Below, piece after piece: positions 53,577-64,000 of a DNA stretch of 64,000 nt (position 1 is the first letter of the stretch; each line of letters opens with the position of its first letter). This stretch comes from Amoebidium appalachense. Its lineage: Eukaryota > Ichthyosporea. The position numbers and the translations under genes are program-made. Under the pieces are notes generated by a model, which saw only the letters and a list, made by a program, of their open reading frames with translations, did no database searches and was not told the origin of the DNA. The stretch covers positions 8,990,001 through 9,054,000 of the forward strand of contig CAVNZM010000008.1 of assembly GCA_963693365.1 (NCBI GenBank), given 5' to 3'.

Positions 53577-54619
53577 ATGGCAAACTCTTGGCGCCTCACT
53601 TTATTGCTCGTAGGGGCCTCGACTGCTGTGGTTCTCTTATTTGTAAGCTTCAGGAAGAAACGGTAGTCATCCCCTCCTCCCCTCCCCCCTTTTTGCCTCC
53701 TTCCAGCTTTGGTCCCCTCTCTTTCTCCCTGCCTCCCCCTCCACGGCTCTGCCGGCGTCTCTCTCCCTCCCCTCCCCCGTCCTCTTTTTGCGTGATCCGC
53801 CTGCCCAGTCGCCACACGCCTCTCTTTTTCATGGCCAGACCTGGTCCAATCCCCACCCCCCTCCTTCCGCCAGCTCCCAGTAATCACAGCCGGTAACAAC
53901 CAGTAAAAGATCTGATCCCTCTCCCAGTGGCATGCGAGTCTGACATAGTTAAATGGAGAAAGCTTTTACGTGGGGCTTTAAGGGCGTCGCCTGAGAAATG
54001 CATGGCGCTCATGAATGCTGGTAGGAACATTAAACGGATGCTGGTTCGAAATCCATTTTCTTTTGTTTCCGTCCGCGTTCCCACAGAGTCCACCGAGCTC
54101 GAGATCGAGCACATGCTGCTACGGATCTTATCGGCAACACACCTATGATAGAGCTTCGTCAGCTGTCTGCTCAAACAGGCTGCCGAATTCTGGTTTGCCG
54201 CCCCTCCCCCCCCCCCCCCCTTACCTCCCCCCTTACCTCCCCACCCCCACCCCTCCCCTGCCACTAAGTCTTCTCTCTCTCTCTCTCTCTCTCCCCCTCC
54301 CTCCCCCCCCCCCCCCCTCCCCACCTCTCCTCCCCTTCCTCCCTCTCCCTCCCTCCCCTCCCTCCCTTTCCCTCCCTTTCTCTCATCCACAATCCTCCCC
54401 CCCCCCCCCCCCTTCTCTCTCTCTCCCCGGCTTCCTCTCCCTCTCTCCCTCCCTCCCTCCCTCCCTCCCTCCTTCTCGCTCTCTCTCTCTCCCTCTCTCT
54501 CTCTCTATCTCTCGCTCTCTCACTCACTCTCACTCACTCAATCTCTCTCACACACTCTCTCCCCCCCCCCCCCCCCCTCTCCCCCCCCCCCCCTCTGCCC
54601 CTCCACCCTCCCCTCCCAC

Positions 54620-54652
<33 letters not shown>

Positions 54653-54922
54653 TCCCCCTCGCGCCACCTTGTATCCTGTATATTTTATTTTTATACTTTG
54701 GGAACATCTCGCCTACACTCACACACATACACAAGGTTGTTAGATGGGCATGCACGGGACTGTGGTGGTGGGGAGTGGAGGGGTCCATAGAGGTGCACGG
54801 ACAAACATTGATTCTGTCATTCTTCAATTGTTCCTTCCTTCAATATACCCTCCCTGACCTCCCCCCCCTCTCACTCGTCTCGTACCACCATCCTTCCCAG
54901 TCCCTCCACACATCTTCGTTAG

Positions 54923-54968
<46 letters not shown>

Positions 54969-55447
54969 AAAAAAGAAACGAAAAAAAAATACAAAAAACA
55001 TACACCTACCCTGACACAGCACATTTCTCGCACGACAATACGCTCTTGTAACCATGTTCCCCCCCCCCCCCCCCCCCCCCTTCCCCCCCACTCTCGTTTC
55101 ATACCACAACCACACATCAAAAGAGTGCAAAAAAAAGAAGAAGGGAGAAAAATGGGGGTGAAATACCCTCCCCCCTCCCCCCTCCCCCCCCCCCCCCCCC
55201 CATCCCACCACCCACCCATACACACACACACGCACATACAGGACGAATCGTACACTAGAACCACCCCCACCCCCCCTCCCCCCCTTCCCCCCCAACTCCC
55301 CACCCACTCACCTATCCACCCAAACTCACCATATTACCTTGTGCAAGACCCCTGCCCACACAAACACATCCAAACATAGTGAATATTAAGTCTCTTCCTA
55401 CCTTATATTTGTATCTGTCCTTCCTTCTGGACCTTAAAAACGGGAGG

Positions 55448-55486
<39 letters not shown>

Positions 55487-56235
55487 AGGGGGGGGGGGGG
55501 CGGGGGGCGGAGACGGGCGGAGTGAGTGTGGGGGGAGGGTGTGTGTGTGTGTGTGGGGAGGAAGGGGGGGGGGGGGGGGAGTAGTGTAAGAGGGGTGGTA
55601 GTGGTGGTAATCGGGGTGGATATATCCCGAGGTGAAATTCTAACACATCACCACACCATTTGCACAGGCAAAATGTGAGTTTCTCAACCCCGGAGGCAGC
55701 ATGAAAGACAGAACAGCCCTTCAGATCGTGATTGAGGCAGAGAACGAGGGTTTGCTGAAACCTGGAGACACGATTTACGAAGGTTGGCAGTTGACCCCCC
55801 CTCCTCCCCCCCCTCCCCCCTCCCCCCCCCCCCCCCCCCCCTCCCCACCCCACCCCACCCACCACCACCACCCTCGCTCCTCCCCCTCGGCCCCCCTAAA
55901 CCCCTCCTTTCTGTCCTCCCCCGGGTTCTCCCCCCTCCCCCTCTCCGCCCCCCGGGCGCAGTCCCTTCCCCCCTCCCCCCCCCTCCCCAAACAATGCAAA
56001 AATCTAGCCAGCCACCCATTTCTTCTCCCCTTTCTTGCCGACTCTTTCTCCTAATATCCTGGGCATCTCCCTCCCTTCTTCCCCCCCCCCCCCCCCCCCC
56101 CCCGTCCCCCCCTCCCCCCCTTTTCCCGGGTTCTGTAACTGAGAGAGCAGGTTTTGCTCGTTCACGATTCTTTTGTTGACGATTAACAAGCGGCAACATA
56201 AGCCTGTGTCCCAATTGCTACATTCTAAATGAATG

Positions 56236-56284
<49 letters not shown>

Positions 56285-57240
56285 CAATAGATCGCCAGCG
56301 CACGCCTACCCTTACACACATTCGGAGAGGTTAACAGATTACGGAATCGGTACTCCCACACGTGAAGGGAAGGATGGGGAAAGAAGGGGGACAGCTAAGG
56401 AACGAGGAGGTAGACCAAAGAGAAAACAAGGAAAACAAGGAATGGTCCGAAGTAATTGGCACGCACACACCTTGTGTGCGCACCCACACTCTCTCCTGGC
56501 CAGTTGCACATACATGCTCATCGTTCTCTTTTACCCCCCCCCCCCCCCCCCCCCCCTCCCCCCCCCCTTATTATATGTGTGCGTTGTGCTCTATAACACC
56601 ATCTCCGTTATGCATGTGCACGTCGTGCTCTTATAACACAGTCTAACCTACTCCTCCCTTCCCTCCTTCCCATCCCAAACAACAACAATAAAAAAAACAA
56701 AAAAAAAACGTTGTAGGCACGGCCGGCAGTACTGGTGTCAGCCTAGCGATGATTGCACGAGCCAGGGGCTACCGCTGTGTCATATTCATGCCGGACGATC
56801 AAGCTTTAGAGAAGGTGGGGGGCCCTATCTGTCTCTCTCCCTCCCCCCTTATTTTCTTTTCTCTTCTTTCAGTACCTTTTAGCCGAATGCTCTCCCGCAC
56901 TCCCCCCCCCCCCCCCCCCCCCCCTTCACGATGCTGCTGAAACCGTTTCGGGCAAAGTGGTAAGCAGGTTTGTTACCGATTTTGGTAGCCCTTAACCTGT
57001 GGATGCTCAGTTGTCCGTGTCTCTCGAGGTATTTCGGCTGAATATTCTGTGGTATGTTTCTGCTTTTGGGTAAGACAGGTCCCGGATTGATTTGCCGGTT
57101 GGCTATTTGCTTTGGTTTTTTCCCCCTCTAGGCGTTGTTAATTCTCCAAGCGTTCTCTGTACAACATAATTATTCTTAGGACTCACTGTGACACACAGCG
57201 ATTCCCTTACTTGTTTGGTAGGGGAACTGGTTCTTGGTGT

Positions 57241-57318
<78 letters not shown>

Positions 57319-57344
57319 TGGTGGTGGGTGGGGGGGGGGGGGGG

Positions 57345-57412
<68 letters not shown>

Positions 57413-57911
57413 TGGTGGTGGTTGGCGGGGGGGGGGGGGGGGGGGTGGTGGGGGGGAGGGGAGGAGGAGGGGGGGGGGTGGTGGTGGTGGTGGAGGGGGG
57501 AGGAGGAGGAGGGGGGGGGGGGGGGGACTTGTTACGAATTAAAGAAAGAAAACAAAAAGTCTGCTATCCATGGGACTTTTGCACATTTTGTGGCCGCTTC
57601 CTTCAGCCAATAAGAAAACACTAAAATCATAACCCATGAACAGGTGGAGCTTCTACGCACATTCGGTGCCGGCGTGCAACAAGTCAGACCGGTGTCCATA
57701 GTCAACCGCAGCCATTTTGTCAACTTGGCAAAATCTGCCGCAGAAGCTCACGAGGCAAAGGTGTGTGTGTGTGTTTGTTTACGTTTTGAGAGTTTGTTCC
57801 CGTTACCCTTGTAGTCTTTGTTTTCCCTCTTTGACCCTGACGACGTCCCCCCCCCCCTTCCGACACCCACACCCACCACCCCCTTCCGACACCTACACCC
57901 ACCACCACCAC

Positions 57912-57962
<51 letters not shown>

Positions 57963-58878
57963 ACACACACACGCACGCACACACACACAGACACACACAA
58001 GCACACACAAGCACACATACCCGTGCTCCCACCCCTACTGTTACACATACATGCATTCTGTGACATGTGTTTCTTTGCAAATAATGCCCTTGTTTTGTCC
58101 GTCGTGATTGTTGACCTTGTACTCTTGAGGCATTGGAATTCCCCACAGGTAGGAAATTTTTTTTTATTTCAGTGCCCCCAAGTTCCTCTCGTCTTATCTT
58201 TCTTTCCTGAGGCATCACATCTATACCGGTACCCGTTCCTTCTTTCACATTTTTATTATGTGGTTTGAACTAACGGTTTTTGTATCGGGAGTTTGGTCTA
58301 GTGGTATGATTCTCGTTTAGGGTACGAGAGGTCCCGGGTTCAATTCCCGGAACTCCCCCGCTGTTATTTTTTTTCTCCCTTCCCCTTCCTTTTATTGTTG
58401 TTTGCACAAGAGGAGGCCCTCATTTCCCTAGTGTGTTGCACAGTCAACCCTTTGAATAATCGTTCTTTTTCCAGTCTTCTTTTTTCCTGGTTGCCTCCCC
58501 CCCCCCCCCCCCCCCCAAAACACCATCACCATCGCCATGACCACCACCACCATCTCCTCCAAACGTTCGAACTTGGAAGGCGTTAATGGTGCCGTGTATG
58601 CTCAGACTTGTTGGATTGTGTGGACGTGTTTTTTGGTCGGGCGCAGCGTAGCCCAAGGGAGTTTGGTCTAGTGGTATGATTCTCGTTTAGGGTACGAGAG
58701 GTCCCGGGTTCAATTCCCGGAACTCCCCGGTAGCATTTTTGCTCTACTTTGCATCGTCCTTTTTGGCCCTCTTCGTTTTTCTTTGTAATCTTCCTTTTTC
58801 TTCTCGTTTTATTCCCCATTTTTTGTGTGTTTGTGTGCGTGTGCGTGTGTGTGTTTTGTGTATGTGTGTGTGTGTACG

Positions 58879-58938
<60 letters not shown>

Positions 58939-59159
58939 GAAGCTTGTTGAATCGTGTGGTCTTGTAGTTTGCTGTAGCCAAAAGTGGCCCAAGGGAGTTT
59001 GGTCTAGTGGTATGATTCTCGTTTTGGGTACGAGAGGTCCCGGGTTCAATTCCCGGAACTCCCCAATTGTGATTTGGCCGATTTTGCATCGTAATTTTTG
59101 ACCTTCGTTCTTCCTTCATCTATCCTTCTTTTTTTTCCTTCTCTTTTTTCTTCCCTTTT

Positions 59160-59199
<40 letters not shown>

Positions 59200-59285
59200 G
59201 CGTGTTTGTGTGTGTGGTGTGTGGTGTGTGTGTAAAATGTTTTGTGTGTGTGTGTTTTCGTGTAGTGGGCACACCCGGTGACAGG

Positions 59286-59347
<62 letters not shown>

Positions 59348-59565
59348 TGTGTGTATAAACTTATTGAACCGCCTGAAAGTGTAATTTGCGGTGGCCGAGA
59401 GGGCACCAAGGGAGTTTGGTCTAGTGGTATGATTCTCGTTTAGGGTACGAGAGGTCCCGGGTTCAATTCCCGGAACTCCCCGGTTACCTTTTGCTCTATT
59501 CATCGATCCTTGTTGACCTTCGTTCTTCCTTCTTTTTTTCATTCTCTTTTTTCTTCCCTTTTTAT

Positions 59566-59599
<34 letters not shown>

Positions 59600-59602
59600 C
59601 GC

Positions 59603-59652
<50 letters not shown>

Positions 59653-60161
59653 AAACTTATTGAATCGCGTGGTCTTGTAATTTGCGGTGGCTGAATGGGG
59701 CCTAAGGGAGTTTGGTCTAGTGGTATGATTCTCGTTTAGGGTACGAGAGGTCCCGGGTACAATTCCCGGAACTCCCCGATTGCCTTTTGTTCTATTTTGC
59801 ATCGTCCTTTGTGCCCTTCATCGTTCTTTCATATTTTATCCTTCCTTTTTTCCTTCTTGTTTTTCTTTTCTTGTTGATGTGTGTGTGTGTGTGTGTGTCC
59901 GCGTGTGAGTGTGTGCGTGTGCGTGTTGACGCGCGTGCGCGCGCGCGCGCGCGTGTGTGTGTCTTTGTGTTATGCGTCTGTGTGCCTGCGTCTCTAGTTT
60001 GGGGAGGGGGACGGGAGGGAAGGAGGGGGAGGGGGAGGGGGAGGGGGTAACGTTGGCATGTGCAGCTTCTTCTCTGACATCTCCGGTTTTGAGTGTTTCG
60101 GCTTTGCTTTTCTGTGATTGTGCTTGTGTGTGCCCACCTAAACCTGCATGTGTGTACTTTA

Positions 60162-60219
<58 letters not shown>

Positions 60220-61797
60220 TGTTTTGAATGTGTGCACATTGATGTGCTATCTTTGTATCTGTACGATTGCAGGTGCTTGCAAATGTATGTTTTTTGCCAA
60301 AGGATCGGGGAGGAGGCAGAGAGGGGAAGGGGGGTCTACTGCTTGCTTTTTTGGTCGAGTTAGCAGGTCTGACTGTGGGGCATTCCATTCCACCTTTCAT
60401 CCCCCCCCCCCCCCCCCCCCCCGGCCCTTCCCTCCAACGCCCACCCACCAATTCACACTCCCACTGCCGGACACACATCATCCTAACGCTGTGTGTGTTT
60501 GTTTGGGGGGTTCTTTGCACAGGCTGTAGGGGATCAGGCTGGCACCAGGGGGTTCTTTTCCAACCAGTTTGAAAATTGCGCCAACATGCGTGCACACTAC
60601 CTGCACACAGGGCGTGAAATCTTGGACCAGACGGATGGGAAGGTGGATGCATTTGTATGTGCCGCAGGTACGTGCCCCCCGCCCCCCTCCCCCCTCCCCT
60701 CTAGCAACACTTGCCACATAAACATCCCCCATATCCCCCCCTCCCCCCCCCCCCCCCCCCCCCCCCCCTTTCTCCCCCCCACCGCGCCCCTCCCCCGCCC
60801 CCCCTCCTCCCCCCCCCCCTGGAGGATGGGCTCTACCTATGCTGCATACTGCGCGTGTTGCTTATATTACATACTTCAAAGTCTGCCTTTGCATTCATCA
60901 TGTAGTTGTACTTCGTGCCGTGTTCCGCATTCTACCCCCCCCCCCCCCCCCCCCTCCTTTTCTTCCCCCCCACCTCTCTGGGTTTATAGATGGCTTCTCC
61001 CCCCCCCCCCCCCCCCCCCCCTCCCTGCCCCCCTCCTCTCCCTCCCCAGGGTCGCCCTCAAAGATGGGTTCTGTATAGGTTTGCACACTCTTGTGTGTTA
61101 GCTTTTGTGTATCTGCCATATGCTATTTGGATCTGTATACTTTGTGCAGGGATTCACAATCATTGCCACCTCCCCCCCCCCCCCCACGCACCCCCTCCCC
61201 CACCCCACCACCCCCTCCCCCTCCTTCATTCCCTTTCACTGATTTTTTTTTTTTTCCCAGGGACTGGTGGGACGATAGCCGGGGTGGCCAAGTGCCTTAA
61301 AGAGCACATTCCTTCGTGCAAAGTCTATCTTATAGACCCCCCTGGTTCAAGTCTCTACAATAAGGTATCCCCCCCCCCCCCCCGCGCTCCTGTTACTTTT
61401 CTTGCTCTCCAAATGCAGCCCCCCCCCCCCCCCCTTCTCCCCCTCTTTCTTTCCCTCCACCACCCCTTCACACACGTGCACATGCATGCATGCACACACT
61501 CCCTTCCTCCCCCTCCTCTTCCCCCCCCCCCCCCCCCCCCCCCTCCCCCCCCCTTTCCCCCCCCCTTCCCCACCGGGGAGTCCGCACACCCATAGATTTT
61601 ACTCCCCACCACTTCCAACCCACTCAACATCCCCCACATCCGGGAGCCCTGCCCCTTTGTTCACCTCCTATCTCCGTGATTCGATCCCTACCCCCTCCCC
61701 CCCCCCCCCCCCCCCTTTCCCTTTCTTCGTTATCCCCTTATTTCTCACATAAAAATCGGGCTGATTGGCACACAAGCACATAAACACACATACACCA

Positions 61798-61867
<70 letters not shown>

Positions 61868-62019
61868 TCACTCAAACACATACACACAAGCCTACACACC
61901 TCCACACACACACACAAATACACACACACTCTCTCTCCCAAGGTCTCTCTCTCTCTCTCCCACTAACTCACACACTCCCATACGGACACACACGAGCGGC
62001 ACCCACACACACACATGGA

Positions 62020-62050
<31 letters not shown>

Positions 62051-62065
62051 TCACTCACTCACTCA

Positions 62066-62144
<79 letters not shown>

Positions 62145-62506
62145 AATGCACGGTGTGCTGTACACTTCTGAAGAGGCAGAGGGGCGCCGACTCCGCAACC
62201 CCTTCGACACCATCACGGAGGGAATAGGCATTAATCGCCTGACCAATAACTTTAAGGTTTGTTTCCAATTTATGGTTTTTTTAAACTCATCCGCACCCAT
62301 ATTTGTACATATGTAGATACACATAGGTGTGTGTATAAGCTGACCCGCACCTACACACAAACACACACACATGCACATGCATTCGCGCATGCGCAACACA
62401 CAGGCACACACACATATTCACACATATAGACAAATGGGCACATACACGTGCTACATATCAAAAAGCCTTACACGTACACACTCCACCTTCACGCACGTAG
62501 GCGCAT

Positions 62507-62541
<35 letters not shown>

Positions 62542-62552
62542 CACACACACAC

Positions 62553-62598
<46 letters not shown>

Positions 62599-62989
62599 GC
62601 ACGCACACACAAGCACGCGCACGCACAAGCACACGCTTACATTTGCATATCATTCTCCACCTCTTCCCCTCCATAATCATGGGCAATTTTCCTTATTTTA
62701 GTTGATTCGTACCAGATTCAACTTCTCTTTATGTGATTGTCACCAGATCGATGCTGCGTACCGGCAAATGATTGGTGCAGAGACCTAATAAAGTATGTTG
62801 GATATTCGTGCAGATAATCTGACACTTGTCTTTAACATTGTGCTTTGATCTGCCACCTTATCCCTAATAATGTGCAGAGATCTAACACGTTATCTTTAAC
62901 ATTTGCGCAGGAAGCAGCCATTGATAAAGCCTTTAAGGGCACCGACCAAGAAGCAGTAGAAATGGGTCACTACCTGCTCAGAAACGAAG
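53577..62989 (+). CDS. Membrane-anchored cysteine synthase-like PLP enzyme (YGR012W/MCY1 type), 3' end outside window
   Basis: Nine exons join in phase: 53577-53662, 54087-54192, 55668-55782, 56717-56814, 57644-57760, 60523-60667, 61261-61364, 62143-62256 and 62911-62989, coding 321 residues before leaving the window. ATG 53577 (GCCATGG) opens a signal anchor (about residues 5-24) followed by FRKKR, as in outer-membrane-anchored fungal homologues. Residues 41-48 are DLIGNTPM, the entry motif of fold type II PLP enzymes. Lys77 in NPGGSMKDR should bind PLP, GTAGSTG (103-109) is the substrate loop and GTGGT (223-227) the phosphate-binding loop. [22 protein letters not shown] and ITEGIG match the fungal cysteine synthase 2 subfamily rather than plant/bacterial OASS. 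The likely reaction is cysteine from O-acetylserine (or a related donor) and sulfide. The last visible donor is GC, not GT. The family is about 390 residues, so roughly 70 are missing. Confidence 0.9.
54193..55667 (+). other. Intron 2 of the cysteine synthase gene
   Basis: C/T-rich simple sequence at 54200-54660 with several C runs; further C runs at 54925-54966, 55061-55080 and 55185-55201; G runs at 55450-55500. No exon-like sequence is required here, because the flanking exons join directly (GCRIL|AKCEF). Confidence 0.75.
57235..57527 (+). repeat. (GT)n and G-rich microsatellites in intron 4
   Basis: Two long (GT)n arrays (57237-57317, 57350-57410) alternate with G runs and GGT repeats up to 57527, ending about 115 bases before exon 5. 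Confidence 0.9.
58287..58358 (+). tRNA. tRNA-Pro (AGG), copy 1
   Basis: Acceptor stem GGGAGTT/AACTCCC with discriminator C, anticodon stem TCTCGT/ACGAGA with loop TTAGGGT (anticodon AGG), T arm CCGGGTTCAATTCCCGG. T-rich DNA downstream could terminate RNA polymerase III. First of five copies in intron 5 of the cysteine synthase gene. Confidence 0.96.
58657..58728 (+). tRNA. tRNA-Pro (AGG), copy 2
   Basis: Identical over its 72 bases to copy 1. It is preceded by GCCCAA, like most other copies, showing that the 5' flank was duplicated with the gene. Confidence 0.96.
58993..59064 (+). tRNA. tRNA-Pro (TGG), copy 3
   Basis: Differs from copies 1 and 2 by one base in the anticodon loop (TTTGGGT), changing AGG to TGG. 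This switches the decoded codon from CCU/CCC to CCA/CCG within an otherwise identical gene. Confidence 0.95.
59410..59481 (+). tRNA. tRNA-Pro (AGG), copy 4
   Basis: Same 72-base sequence as copy 1. Its flanks (TTATTGAACCGC before, CTTTTGCTCTATT after) match those of copy 5 best. Confidence 0.96.
59706..59777 (+). tRNA. tRNA-Pro (AGG), copy 5, altered T loop
   Basis: As copy 1 except that the T loop reads GGGTACAA instead of GGGTTCAA, replacing the near-universal T55 (pseudouridine site). This also alters the B box of the polymerase III promoter, so the copy may be weak or inactive. Confidence 0.9.
60824..60936 (-). repeat. Inverted copy of the G-bounded dispersed repeat
   Basis: The reverse complement (GAATGCGGAACACGGCACG ... 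AGTATGTAATATAAGCA ... AGAGCCCATCC) matches the three copies at 37338-38095 in another gene. C runs flank it on both sides (G runs in repeat orientation). Confidence 0.8.
61790..62142 (+). repeat. (CA)n microsatellite ending in the exon 8 acceptor
   Basis: (CA)n at 61800-61865 and 62069-62141 with CACT repeats between. The final CACAG of the array is itself the acceptor of the exon starting at 62143. Confidence 0.9.
62745..62925 (+). repeat. Acceptor-side tandem repeat before cysteine synthase exon 9
   Basis: GTGCAG-like acceptors recur: GTGCAGAGACCTAATAAAG (62776), GTGCAGATAATCTGACAC (62809) and GTGCAGAGATCTAACACG (62873), then the used GCGCAG|GAAGC. TGTCTTTAACATT and TATCTTTAACATT follow two of them. 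Confidence 0.6.
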
Positions 62990-63254
62990 GCAATACATCC
63001 CCCCCCCCCCCCCCCCCCCCCCCATCTCTTCCCCATCCTCCACCCCCTCCCTCCCTTCCTGTCTTCCTCCCTCCTTCCATCCCCTTCTTGTTCCTTTCTC
63101 ACCTGGGAATCTCGCCCACTTGCCTTCTTCCTCTCTTGCTCTCTCTGTTCTCCCTCTCTTCTGCTTTCTCTCTTTCTCTTTCTCTCCCCCTCTCTCTCCC
63201 TCTCTTTCTCCCCCCCCCCCCCCCCCCCCCCCCTCCCCCCTTCTCCATCTCTCT

Positions 63255-63285
<31 letters not shown>

Positions 63286-63789
63286 GCTCTCCTCTCTCTC
63301 TCTTCCCCCCCTCCCCTCCTCCCCCCCCCCCCCCGGCCCCTCCTCTTCCCTCCCCCTTCTTGCCCTTACTCCCTTCCTCTTCCCCCCTCCCCCCTCCCCC
63401 CCCCCCCTCCACCCACCCACCCACCCAGCCCCGCCCCGTCCCTCTGTTTGTCTGTAGGCACTTTGCCCACGGCTGCTCACCGATCCACTCACCGAGGTGC
63501 CTGGTTTTAGCATAAGCGTGGTGTTTGCATTTTCTTTTGGTTTCAACAGAGTAGTTTTTCTTTTGCTGCTTGTTTCATCACTCTGCTTCTTCGACTTATT
63601 AAGGATGAGATCATGCCACATATTTTGATTGGCCCATGTGTGGACAGCTGTTTTTCTTGGTGTTGATGTTGACGGGGTGGTGGTGGTTGTGGTGGCGATG
63701 GGGAGAGAAGGGGAGAGTGAGGAGTTTGGGGGGGGGGGGGGGGGGGGGGGGGAGGGGGGGGGGGGGGGGGACGGGTCGGAGACGGGGGT

Positions 63790-63831
<42 letters not shown>

Positions 63832-63874
63832 TGTGTGTCTGTGTCTGTGTCTGTGTCTGTGTGTTTGGTGGTGG

Positions 63875-63921
<47 letters not shown>

Positions 63922-64000
63922 GGGGGAGGGGGGGGGAGAGGGAGCGTCGGAGGAACATGTAGAATTGTCCAAAGGTGCCCTTTTCTCAAGCACTAGTGCA
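62990..64000 (+). other. Intron running off the right edge
   Basis: A possible GC donor (G|GCAATA) opens an intron with C runs (63000-63023, 63210-63232, 63257-63283, 63321-63335), CT-rich DNA, then G runs (63729-63771, 63878-63919) and (GT)n at 63791-63830. The expected next coding segment (EGL.VG-type motif) was not found before 64000. Confidence 0.6.

Larger units (their letters stand above)
58835..59655 (+). repeat. (GT)n arrays between the tRNA-Pro copies
   Basis: A (GT)n block lies between tRNA copies 3 to 5 and before copy 3 (58835-58937, 59163-59355, 59567-59650), each followed by a TTGAAnCG-type string and a conserved roughly 50-base tRNA 5' flank. The tandem unit is therefore tRNA, T-rich 3' flank, (GT)n and 5' flank, 300-420 bases long. 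Confidence 0.85.

Noticed and set aside
53927-54148. 73-codon frame overlapping cysteine synthase exon 2
   Set aside because: The real reading frame of exon 2 ([14 protein letters not shown]) is different and links in phase to the flanking exons.
58287-59777. CRISPR or satellite reading of the regularly spaced 72-base repeats
   Set aside because: Each unit folds as a complete tRNA-Pro with A and B boxes.

Overview
This 64 kb window is nuclear DNA of an intron-rich eukaryote. Genes are split into many short exons (often 50-200 bases) with GT-AG introns. Those introns and the intergenic DNA are filled with dinucleotide microsatellites (CA/GT, GA/CT) and very long G or C homopolymers, up to about 70 bases. 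Most long open frames here are artefacts of these simple repeats. The gene set (a LIM-homeodomain factor, a TM9SF nonaspanin, a subtilisin/proteinase K-type protease, a YGR012W/MCY1-like cysteine synthase) suggests an opisthokont. I lean to a non-animal holozoan such as an ichthyosporean; this is inference from the gene content, and an early-branching animal is not excluded.

Layout, left to right. (1) 416-4721, minus: a small multi-pass GtrA-like membrane protein; the 3' end appears to leave the window. (2) 7974-10470: a 5'-truncated non-LTR retrotransposon (minus) with an RNase H domain, a TAAA-rich tail and a 14-bp target site duplication; two further 3'-end fragments lie at about 6257-6332 and 52238-52360. 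(3) 11053-12387, plus: a possible Cys-rich gene with a roughly 600-bp foldback repeat in one intron. (4) 13493-16000, plus: a complete secreted subtilase with one apparent +1 base in a G run. (5) 16001-25112: mostly gene-poor. (6) 25113-32610, plus: a complete LIM-LIM-homeodomain gene in 13 exons. (7) 35441-47274, minus: a complete TM9SF gene in 15 exons (624 aa), carrying tRNA-Glu(CTC) in an intron. (8) 49403-49828: a foldback element with about 41-bp terminal inverted repeats and an internal array of small hairpins. (9) 50697-51125, plus: a 142-aa orphan ORF. (10) 53577 to beyond the right end, plus: a membrane-anchored cysteine synthase-like gene, with five tandem tRNA-Pro genes nested in one intron.

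The most unusual signal is recurrent. At six or more exon-intron boundaries in four or five genes, the short sequence spanning the splice junction (about 20-45 bases of exon edge plus adjoining intron) is tandemly repeated two or three times into the intron. The copies range from perfect (44-bp unit in the subtilase) to heavily decayed. Poly-C/G runs sit between or inside copies, and in one case can be seen as an insertion relative to a sister copy. These copies create decoy splice sites. I describe this as exon-edge tandem repeats; I know of no established name for it.

The genes do not form a pathway; they are independent housekeeping or regulatory genes. All exon models were built by hand from splice consensus, reading-frame continuity and family resemblance, with no alignment or transcript evidence.
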